Shown here: positions 26,445 through 32,584 of the stretch, one piece after another
Layout of the letters: each line of letters starts with the position of its first letter
Numbering within the stretch: the stretch's first letter is position 1
Source of the DNA: Streptococcus orisasini
Lineage (GTDB): Bacteria; Bacillota; Bacilli; Lactobacillales; Streptococcaceae
DNA: 46,931 bases
Assembly (NCBI RefSeq): GCF_001431045.1
Contig: NZ_BCLE01000018.1
Span: forward strand, 1-46,931
Direction of reading: 5' to 3'
The notes under the pieces: model-generated
Told to the model about the DNA's origin: nothing
Database searches by the model: none
What the model saw: the letters and a program-made list of their open reading frames with translations, nothing else
Position numbers and translations under genes: made by a program

Positions 26445-26490
26445 AGCAACTTAAAAGCCAAAAATTACTCAGCTTTTAAGTTGCTTTTTT
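26445..26490 (+). terminator. Rho-independent terminator of the cel operon
   Basis: AGCAACTTAAAAGC (26445-26458) and GCTTTTAAGTTGCT (26472-26485) are perfectly complementary and followed by TTTTT. Confidence 0.92.
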
Positions 26491-26547
26491 CGTTTTGTTT
26501 CATGAAAAAAGAAGGCAAGTAAAACAAGATGAAAATTCTGAAAATTC

Positions 26548-26576
26548 TTGACAATAGCTGAAAATAGGAGTAAAAT
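26548..26576 (+). promoter_or_regulatory. Promoter of the carbonic anhydrase gene
   Basis: TTGACA (26548-26553), 17 bp, TAAAAT (26571-26576), a near-consensus promoter. The 80-nt leader holds a hairpin, ACGGC...GCCGT with TTTCT/AGAAA (26612-26644), directly before the ribosome site. Confidence 0.75.
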
Positions 26577-26664
26577 ACGGCAGGTTGGATTAAAACCAAT
26601 CACTAAAATATACGGCCTTTCTCTTGGGATAAGAAAGCAGCCGTTGGGAATAAAAGGAGAAAAA

Positions 26665-27435
26665 ATGAAAAAGAAATTGATGTATTCAACACTTTCTGTC
26701 GTTTTAATGGTATGCTGTAGCGCAGCATTTTTTACGTCCAAAGGGCATTCGCAGCAGCATCAGGCTCACTGGAGTTATACGGGTAAAACCTCACCTGAGC
26801 ATTGGGGTGATTTATCAGATGATTATAAAGCTGCTAAAGATGGGAAAGAGCAGTCTCCTATCAATATTACCGGTGCCAAAGATGTTGATCTACCTGATCT
26901 TGAGCTAAGCAGCAAGAAATCAAAAGCTGAAGAGGAAAATAACGGCCATACCATTGAAGTAAAAGTGGAAAATGCGAAAAACACATTAAAATTTAACAAT
27001 CAAACCTACACCCTTGAACAATTCCATTTTCATGCGCCTAGTGAAAATCAAATAGATGGCAAAACCTATCCGCTGGAAGGCCACTTTGTTTATAAAACAG
27101 AGGATGGCAAAATCACTGTTGTATCTGTTCTTTACCATTATGGTAAGGAAAATCAGGCTTTAAAACAGGTTTGGCAGAAAATGCCTCAAAAGGCAGAAAC
27201 AAAAATCAAACTGTCCCAACCAGTTGCTGTTAGTCAGATGTTTCCTAAAGACTTAGATTACTACAATTTTGAAGGGTCTTTGACAACACCGCCTTGTACA
27301 GAAGGCGTAAACTGGATTGTCTTTAAAAAACAGGAAACCATCAGCAAAGCTCAGGTCAAAAAATTCTCAAAGACTCTTGGCTTTAAAAATAACCGGCCAA
27401 TTCAAAAATTAAATGGACGTGAAATCAAAGAATAA
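26665..27435 (+). CDS. Secreted alpha-class carbonic anhydrase
   Basis: The enzyme interconverts CO2 and bicarbonate with a zinc ion. The 256-residue protein has a signal peptide (about 1-29; 'MVCCS' could hint at lipid attachment, but the lipobox is poor). It has 'EQSPINI' near 62-68, zinc ligands His121 and His123 in 'FHFHAPSE' and His140 in 'EGHFV', and the substrate-pocket strand 'SLTTPPCTEGVNW'. Being outside the membrane, it would supply bicarbonate or buffer acid at the surface. The start is the ATG behind AAAGGAGA; the frame upstream to 26548 lies in the promoter and leader. Confidence 0.92.
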   Translation: MKKKLMYSTLSVVLMVCCSAAFFTSKGHSQQHQAHWSYTGKTSPEHWGDLSDDYKAAKDGKEQSPINITGAKDVDLPDLELSSKKSKAEEENNGHTIEVKVENAKNTLKFNNQTYTLEQFHFHAPSENQIDGKTYPLEGHFVYKTEDGKITVVSVLYHYGKENQALKQVWQKMPQKAETKIKLSQPVAVSQMFPKDLDYYNFEGSLTTPPCTEGVNWIVFKKQETISKAQVKKFSKTLGFKNNRPIQKLNGREIKE

Positions 27436-27570
27436 TTTTCTTCTGCCGCATGCTGCTATTGACTATTGGATAAGTTGAACAGCTGGTCTTATGGATTTAA
27501 TCGTGCCGGAAAACATTTTTGGGTTCTTTTAATTTTACTAATCTTCATTCTGTCCCACTTTTCCAAGATA

Positions 27571-27579
27571 TGCTATAAT
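27571..27579 (+). promoter_or_regulatory. Extended -10 promoter of the CarS-like gene
   Basis: TGCTATAAT, 28 bp before the TTG start. Confidence 0.55.
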
Positions 27580-27607
27580 AGGCTTATATAAAAAGAGGAG
27601 AAACCCT

Positions 27608-28207
27608 TTGAAGACTATTATGATGATGTATGTGACTGTCATGCCTGTTATTTTGGCTGAAGTTGCAAATCGTTTTTTCTGCAAATCGGATATTTTAAAT
27701 TGGACCTATCAGCCAATTGACGGCGGGTTTTGCTTGTCTGATGGCAGGCGCTTTTTAGGAGCCAATAAAACATGGAAGGGCTTCTGGGGAATGATCGCTC
27801 TGACTACCTTTTTTCAGGTGGTTTGGGGATTAATTTTGGGAATTATTCCTCATTTTCTTTCCCTGTCTTTGGTTGCAGGCTATCACAATGATATTTTTTT
27901 CAACCTGTTTTTTGGTTTTCTTCTAGGCAGTGCTTATGCGCTTTGTGACCTCCCCAACAGCTTTATAAAGCGCCGCTTCAATATTCCTGCTGGGCATGAA
28001 GGGCAAGGAAAGGCTAGATGGGTTTTTATCGTTTTAGATAATGTGGATTCTTTTATCGGCTGTATTGCTGTTGTTGCAATCTTTAGTCCCATGACTTTTC
28101 CTTATTATGTTGGCTATGTTTTGTTAGGCGGTTTGGCAGCTTTTCTGCTTGATGTGCTTCTGCAGATTACTCAGGCTAAAAGAATTAAGAGTTTGGGACG
28201 AAAGTGA
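27608..28207 (+). CDS. CDP-archaeol synthase-like membrane protein (CarS/DUF46)
   Basis: This integral membrane protein of 199 residues has about five helices and motifs of the CDP-alcohol-forming cytidylyltransferase clan: 'LGANKTWKGFWG' near 50-61 and 'SFIKRRFNI' with 'GHEGQGKARW' near 118-141, close to the CarS family of archaea and some bacteria. It may activate a lipid phosphate with CTP; the substrate in a Streptococcus is unknown. The start is taken as TTG because it follows AGAGGAG at the right distance; ATG codons four and more codons later are alternatives. Confidence 0.78.
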   Translation: MKTIMMMYVTVMPVILAEVANRFFCKSDILNWTYQPIDGGFCLSDGRRFLGANKTWKGFWGMIALTTFFQVVWGLILGIIPHFLSLSLVAGYHNDIFFNLFFGFLLGSAYALCDLPNSFIKRRFNIPAGHEGQGKARWVFIVLDNVDSFIGCIAVVAIFSPMTFPYYVGYVLLGGLAAFLLDVLLQITQAKRIKSLGRK

Positions 28208-28211
28208 ACTG

Positions 28212-28296
28212 CTCCCTGTCAAAAGAATAGTGAAATAATAAACGATTAGGCAACGGCCTTGTTCCTCATTTCAAGAGGGGCAAGGCCGTTGTGCTT
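28212..28296 (-). mobile_element. IS3-family end remnant, copy 1
   Basis: An 85-bp segment matching 29457-29541 at all but about eight positions. On the minus strand it ends an open frame 'NGLAPLEMRNKAVA' then stop, which resembles the last residues of an IS3-type OrfB transposase. GACAGGGAG lies beyond, as expected near an insertion-sequence end. It contains AACGGCCTTG/CAAGGCCGTT, which can form a hairpin. Only the end remains. Confidence 0.55.
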
Positions 28297-28371
28297 GGCG
28301 ACAGAGGCCAGTACCGCTGGGCCACAGTCTCTGGTATCGACCTGAGGAACCAGCTTGTAGCGTCGACGCCA
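28294..28371 (-). pseudogene. Fragment of a C39-peptidase bacteriocin exporter (N-terminus)
   Basis: In the frame that runs into the IS3 end, the minus strand reads 'RYKLVPQVDTRDCGPAVL' then 'ASVAK'. This fits the start of peptidase-containing ABC exporters (ComA, NlmT, BlpA), with the catalytic cysteine in 'DCG'. The frame is cut off by the IS3 remnant, so only some 25 residues survive. The fragment is markedly richer in GC than its surroundings, suggesting foreign origin. A related reading as chance similarity is possible but unlikely given the run of matching positions. Confidence 0.5.
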
Positions 28372-28413
28372 AAAGAGAGGGGGCGAGCCATGGGCGGACG
28401 ATCCTCTGCCAGA

Positions 28414-28491
28414 TCATCTCAAGTGCTTGATGAGTTCTAGCAGGATATTAAACCCTCTGACAATTGCGATAATAAAAATGACTTGGTTCAT
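28414..28491 (-). CDS. Possible 25-residue hydrophobic peptide
   Basis: An ATG with GGAAGTGAG before it opens a 25-codon frame starting 'MNQVIFIIAIVRGFNILLEL', amphipathic and ending in basic residues. It follows the bacteriocin terminator on the minus strand and is in the same frame as the C39 fragment beyond its stop. Such peptides can be membrane toxins, small bacteriocins or signals. It may also be a chance frame in decayed DNA. Confidence 0.3.
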   Translation of the reverse strand: MNQVIFIIAIVRGFNILLELIKHLR

Positions 28492-28519
28492 AGTCTCACT
28501 TCCATGGGTAATTTTTTCA

Positions 28520-28558
28520 GAAAAAGCCCCTGACTTCCTATAAGAGTAGAAGCAGGGG
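28520..28558 (-). terminator. Terminator of the bacteriocin transcript
   Basis: Read on the minus strand, CCCCTG-CTTC pairs with GAAG-CAGGGG with one mismatch, followed by CTTTTT. It lies about 95 bp after the restored bacteriocin stop. Confidence 0.75.
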
Positions 28559-28652
28559 AAAGGTATTTTCTATATTTAAATCAAAAATGTAACCGTGTCT
28601 ACTCTAAACGTCTGTATTTTATGAGTAGAAATGGAATGAATAAGATCCAGCA

Positions 28653-28956
28653 TTAATAGTTATCAATAGCTCCAGTAACAAAACCGATAGTTCCAAAAAG
28701 CAAAGCTCCACCAGCAGCACCTAGACTTGTACCAGCAGCAATGCTAATACCTGCAGTAGGACCAGCTGGTATGGCACCTAGCCCAGCTCCAAGCGCTCCA
28801 CCTACTGCAGCACCATTGGCCCCCCCATTCAAGTCCTCTATCTATTCCTCCTACAATTGCACTATACACTCCTGCACCATCAAAATCAGCCAGAAGAGTA
28901 TCGTTTACTGTTTCAAAATTATCAAAAGCCATTGAATTTAATGTCACTGTGTTCAT
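28653..28956 (-). pseudogene. Gly/Ala-rich class II bacteriocin gene, frameshifted at a G7 run
   Basis: From the ATG at 28956 (ribosome site GAAGGA) the frame reads a leader, 'MNTVTLNSMAFDNFETVNDT' then 'LLADFDGAG', which resembles a double-glycine-type leader cut after Gly-Ala. At a run of seven G (28820-28826) the frame goes wrong and stops at 28744. With one G fewer it continues as 'WGANGAAVGGALGAGLGA' and on to 'FGTIGFVTGAIDNY', a 100-residue precursor. Its core is rich in GxxxG motifs, as in two-peptide class IIb bacteriocins. Either the gene is dead, or it is switched by slippage in the run, or the base count is a sequencing error. Confidence 0.65.
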
Positions 28957-28984
28957 AGTATTTTTCCTTCATGTTACAAGTATA

Positions 28985-29218
28985 TCAGACAAAATCTTTA
29001 TGGGATAATAGTCCTATTATTATTTTTATAAAAACAATCCAAGCATAGATTGTTGCTAAAATTTCCATAATCCCAAAAATGAGGAATACATTTCCATCAA
29101 TTAATCCATACTTGCGAAGACGGCTTAGTATAACTAGGCTGAGGACATAGATTACTATAAAAATGAAAGTACTTTTAGACATGGTTGTATGTTCAGTCAG
29201 TTTTAAATTCAGTTTCAT
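28985..29218 (-). CDS. Putative bacteriocin immunity protein
   Basis: The 77-residue product has two membrane helices (about 17-33 and 45-68) with a charged loop 'RLRKYGLIDGN' between them. It lies 28 bp upstream of the bacteriocin gene on the same strand and starts behind a strong GGAGG. Small two- to three-helix proteins beside class II bacteriocins usually protect the producer. No specific family is recognised; the call rests on size, topology and position. Confidence 0.5.
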   Translation of the reverse strand: MKLNLKLTEHTTMSKSTFIFIVIYVLSLVILSRLRKYGLIDGNVFLIFGIMEILATIYAWIVFIKIIIGLLSHKDFV

Positions 29219-29311
29219 ACTTCCTCCATAAAAATATTTTTAGCCAAACAGTCTTATTTATTTTAACGCTTAGGATTTTCTTAAGCAAGAGGTTTTGGTC
29301 TAAATTAATAT

Positions 29312-29340
29312 TATTTAACAAGTCTGACACGAAAATTCAA
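29312..29340 (-). promoter_or_regulatory. Promoter of the immunity-bacteriocin operon
   Basis: On the minus strand TTGAAT (29340-29335), 17 bp, TAAATA (29317-29312). No ComE/BlpR-type direct repeats are obvious upstream. Confidence 0.45.
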
Positions 29341-29456
29341 AAAAAGATTCTGACAATTTATGTGGAATATGAGAAAAATATCCCTCTAACTATTCCGATT
29401 TTTAATTAAGTGAGCTAATAAATCTGGTCATGCAAAAAGACTGAGAAACTGAATAG

Positions 29457-29541
29457 CTCTCTGTCAAGTGGACAGTGAAATAATAAACGATCAAGCAACG
29501 GCCTTGTTCCTCATTTCAAGAGGGGCAAGGCCGTTGTGCTT
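29457..29541 (-). mobile_element. IS3-family end remnant, copy 2
   Basis: The second copy of the 85-bp segment, in the same orientation as copy 1 (28212-28296). The two copies bracket the exporter fragment, small peptide, bacteriocin and immunity genes. Confidence 0.55.
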
Positions 29542-29543
29542 CT

Positions 29544-29798
29544 CTTTTTGATAAGTGGATCAGACAGGCTAAAACAGCTGGTTCTTTTAAAACTACAGAT
29601 AACCTAACGGGTGAACAGTGTGAGCTCGTCGCGCTTAGAAAAGCACTTTATAATTTTTGTTCAGAAAACTGTTGTCTTTTCAATGGAACACCTGAAGAGT
29701 ACACAGATTTAAGCAGATGGAAAGATAAAAACATCAAAATTTTGTTTATCTTATACCATCAAACCCATATCGAAATACAAGCTAAGCTAGATTATTAA
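29544..29798 (+). pseudogene. IS3-family OrfA fragment
   Basis: An open frame without a start codon reads 'DKWIRQAKTAGSFKTTDNL' then 'TGEQ.ELVALRKAL' (to about 29670), the conserved part after the helix-turn-helix in IS3/IS150-type OrfA proteins. The remaining frame to the stop at 29798 is not recognised. It is on the opposite strand to the neighbouring 85-bp IS3 end, so the parts were rearranged. Confidence 0.55.
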
Positions 29799-29876
29799 GC
29801 GCCTGGCCTGCCCACACTGTTAGGAAAACATGTTCGAATATGATTTTTAGAAAGCCTAACCCTCCCTATCCTTATT

Positions 29877-30127
29877 TTCAACCATCTTCAGAACCTTCTT
29901 AAACACAAGGCTTATATCACTAACGCCCTTGAATATTCTTATTCCAATACCAAGCTAGAAGCAACCAACAAGCTCATCAAAGATATCAAACGTCAAGCTT
30001 TGGCTTTCGAAACTTCAACAATTTCAAAATGAAAATTCTCATTGCTTTAAACATCACAAAAGAGAGAACCCATTTGATTCTCTCTCGTGCTTAATTATAA
30101 GTCCCCCACTACAGTTGACAAGAAGCC
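29877..30127 (+). mobile_element. ISL3-family transposase C-terminus and right end
   Basis: The frame 'FNHLQNLLKHKAYITNALEY' and 'NTKLEATNKLIKDIKR' is the C-terminal catalytic region of ISL3 transposases. A one-base loss near 30000 shifts the frame; restored, it continues 'FGFRNFNNFKMKIL' and 'KERTHLILSRA' to a stop. CCCACTACAGTTGACAAG (from 30106) then resembles an ISL3 terminal inverted repeat. The 5' part of the element is gone. Confidence 0.65.
30057..30085 (-). terminator. Hairpin that may end pepQ, inside the ISL3 remnant
   Basis: AGAGAGAA (30061-30068) and TTCTCTCT (30078-30085) form an 8-bp stem. On the minus strand TTTTG follows. It coincides with the transposase end codons, so the element may have supplied a terminator to pepQ. 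Confidence 0.45.
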
Positions 30128-30135
30128 TCAAAATA

Positions 30136-31215
30136 TTAGAAATACAACAATTCTTTAGGTGTTTGGGTGAAGACTTCAAAGCCGTTTTTGGTGACATGAC
30201 CGCAGTCTTCAATACGCACACCGACTTTTTCTGGAATGTAAATACCGGGTTCAACAGAGAAGCACATGCCTTCTTCCAGAACCATATCATTTCCAGCCAT
30301 AATAGATGGAAATTCGTGCAATCCCATACCGATGCCGTGGCCCAATCTGTGGTTGAAGTACTCTCCATATCCGGCTTTTTCGATGACTGAACGGGCAGCA
30401 GCGTCGACCTGAGCGGCAGTAACGCCAGGCTTGATAAAGTCAAGAGCTGTCAGCTGAGCTTCCAAGCAGATGTTATAAATGTCCTTTTTGAACTGATCAG
30501 GCTGGCCGACAGCAACTGTACGGGTCATGTCGCTGACATAGCCCTTGCTTTCCACGCCAAGGTCAAAGAGCAGCAAATGATTGTTTTCAATCTTATTGGT
30601 TGCAGGAATACCGTGAGGATTAGCTGCATTTTTGCCTGTCAACACCATGGTTTCAAAGCTCATCTTATCAACACCCAGCTTTTTCATTTGGAACTCAATT
30701 TGGGCGATGATGTCTGTTTCGCTAGCATTGACAGAAATATTATCAAAGCCAATTTGGACGGCTTTGTCTGCTAATTCTCCGGCGATCAATAATTTTTGGA
30801 TTTCATCGGCAGATTTTATCAGGCGCATGCGATTAATAAGCGGAGTTAGGTCAGTAAATTGTCCTGAAAAGATACTTTCGAGTCCCTTAAACTTGGTGAC
30901 GTTAAGATTGTCAAATTCCAGTGCGACTTTTGAGTAGTCAGTTTTAGCCAGTGATTTCTTAATCTTTTCCCACGGATTTTCCGAATCAATATAGCCAAGA
31001 ACTGGGAAATCAATGAGACTTCTGGCTCTGGCGGCATCAAGCTCAGGCAAAAAGAGCAAAGGATCTTTATCAGCAAATAAAAAGAGCAGCATGAGCCGTT
31101 CGTGTGGGTCACTGTAAAAACCAGTTAAATAATTAATGGAAATAGGATCAGAAAGGACAGCTGCAGCAGTTTCCTCCTGTTTGAGCATCTGCATTAATTG
31201 TGTTAATTTTGACAT
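30136..31215 (-). CDS. pepQ: Xaa-Pro dipeptidase PepQ
   Basis: PepQ splits dipeptides ending in proline and so helps use of peptides. The 359-residue protein has the creatinase-like N-terminal domain (about 1-120) and the metallopeptidase 'pita-bread' domain. The two metal ions are held by Asp in 'LFDLGVESKG' and 'VSDMTRTVAVG', His in 'HRLGHGIGMGLHE', Glu in 'FSVEPGIY' and Glu in 'VRIEDCGHV'. AAGAAGG precedes the ATG. It is divergent from ccpA, the classic streptococcal and lactococcal arrangement with a cre site between. Confidence 0.95.
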   Translation of the reverse strand: MSKLTQLMQMLKQEETAAAVLSDPISINYLTGFYSDPHERLMLLFLFADKDPLLFLPELDAARARSLIDFPVLGYIDSENPWEKIKKSLAKTDYSKVALEFDNLNVTKFKGLESIFSGQFTDLTPLINRMRLIKSADEIQKLLIAGELADKAVQIGFDNISVNASETDIIAQIEFQMKKLGVDKMSFETMVLTGKNAANPHGIPATNKIENNHLLLFDLGVESKGYVSDMTRTVAVGQPDQFKKDIYNICLEAQLTALDFIKPGVTAAQVDAAARSVIEKAGYGEYFNHRLGHGIGMGLHEFPSIMAGNDMVLEEGMCFSVEPGIYIPEKVGVRIEDCGHVTKNGFEVFTQTPKELLYF

Positions 31216-31306
31216 ATAAAAACCTTCTTTCGCCTTCTATTCTTTCAAAAAAGAGGGAAAAAATCAAGTTTATGCTAAGTTTTTCATAAAACTTGCACTC
31301 TTTCAC

Positions 31307-31335
31307 TTGAAAGTGTTTTCAAATAGTGCTAGAAT
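31307..31335 (+). promoter_or_regulatory. ccpA promoter with cre over the -35
   Basis: TTGAAA (31307-31312), 17 bp, TAGAAT (31330-31335). The palindromic cre TGAAAGTGTTTTCA (31308-31321) covers the -35, predicting that CcpA regulates its own gene. It lies about 90 bp from the pepQ start and may affect it too. Confidence 0.8.
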
Positions 31336-31379
31336 AGCATTGGAAGCGTAATTTTCAAAGTAGAAGGGATGATGCAAGG

Positions 31380-32381
31380 ATGAACACTGATGACACAATT
31401 ACTATTTATGATGTTGCTCGGGAAGCTGGAGTATCTATGGCAACTGTCAGCCGCGTTGTAAATGGCAATAAAAATGTTAAAGAAAATACTCGAAAAAAAG
31501 TTTTAGAAGTTATTGACCGCCTGGATTATCGGCCAAATGCTGTAGCCCGTGGTTTAGCAAGTAAAAAGACAACTACTGTTGGTGTTGTGATTCCAAATAT
31601 TGCTAATGCTTATTTTTCAATCTTAGCCAAGGGAATTGACGATATTGCAACCATGTATAAATATAATATTGTTCTTGCTTCAAGTGATGAAGATGATGAC
31701 AAAGAAGTCAATGTCATCAATACCTTGTTTGCAAAGCAGGTAGACGGTATTATCTTTATGGGACACCATCTGACAGAAAAGATTCGTGCGGAATTTTCTC
31801 GTTCACGCACGCCGATTGTGCTGGCAGGAACGGTAGATCTTGAGCACCAATTGCCAAGTGTCAATATTGATTATAAGAAGGCTGCACAGGATGCTGTTGA
31901 TTTGCTGTCCAAAAACCATGAAAAGATTGCCTTTGTCTCAGGGCCTCTTATTGATGATATTAACGGTAAGGTACGACTTAGCGGCTATAAAGAAGGGCTG
32001 AAGAATAATAAGCTCAGTTTCAAAGAAGGTCTTGTTTTTGAAGCACAGTATAAATACCAAGAAGGCTACAAGCTGGCTCAGCGGGTCATCAATTCAGGTG
32101 CGACAGCTGTCTATGTTGCTGAAGATGAATTGGCTGCTGGTCTTTTAAACGGTCTCTTTGCTGCTGGCAAGAAGGTGCCTGAAGATTTTGAAATTGTTAC
32201 CAGCAACGATTCTGCCATCGCTCTTTATACTCGTCCTAATATGACTTCTATCAGCCAGCCTGTTTATGATTTGGGAGCTGTGGCTATGCGCATGCTGACC
32301 AAGATTATGAACAAGGAAGAGCTGGAAGAAAAGGAAATTGTTCTTAACCATGGTATTAACGAACGGGGAACAACCAAATAG
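31380..32381 (+). CDS. ccpA: Catabolite control protein A
   Basis: CcpA is the LacI-family master regulator of carbon catabolite control. It binds cre sites when complexed with HPr(Ser-P). The 333-residue protein begins with the LacI helix-turn-helix 'TIYDVAREAGVSMATVSRVV' (about 8-27) and hinge 'RPNAVARGLA' (about 52-61), followed by a periplasmic-binding-type core. The ATG follows a purine-rich site. Its likely targets in this window are the cre sites at its own promoter, at bgl and at celB. Confidence 0.97.
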   Translation: MNTDDTITIYDVAREAGVSMATVSRVVNGNKNVKENTRKKVLEVIDRLDYRPNAVARGLASKKTTTVGVVIPNIANAYFSILAKGIDDIATMYKYNIVLASSDEDDDKEVNVINTLFAKQVDGIIFMGHHLTEKIRAEFSRSRTPIVLAGTVDLEHQLPSVNIDYKKAAQDAVDLLSKNHEKIAFVSGPLIDDINGKVRLSGYKEGLKNNKLSFKEGLVFEAQYKYQEGYKLAQRVINSGATAVYVAEDELAAGLLNGLFAAGKKVPEDFEIVTSNDSAIALYTRPNMTSISQPVYDLGAVAMRMLTKIMNKEELEEKEIVLNHGINERGTTK

Positions 32382-32441
32382 AGTTTCTGTATAGGAAGTT
32401 CCAGTATTTACGAGCAGGTACAAGCCTTGAGAAATTTGATT

Positions 32442-32530
32442 TAGCAGCAGTTTTCAGTCTACAAGCTACAGATGTATCTGGTATCAAGCAGCTTAGGTGG
32501 CAGGTCTGGACTTGGCTGCTGCTATATAAT
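32442..32530 (+). promoter_or_regulatory. Inverted repeat and -10 box before amyA
   Basis: TAGCAGCAG (32442-32450) and CTGCTGCTA (32516-32524) are perfect complements about 65 bp apart, and TATAAT follows at 32525-32530. It may act on amyA transcription or be a long hairpin at the end of ccpA. Confidence 0.35.
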
Positions 32531-32584
32531 TTTACAAGATGTCTGGGAGTTATCTTCTGGACTCTTTTTATAAAAGGAGCACTT

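Noticed and set aside
28741..28935. Pro/Ala-rich plus-strand frame.
   Set aside because: It is the antisense of the Gly/Ala-rich bacteriocin core, which explains its composition.
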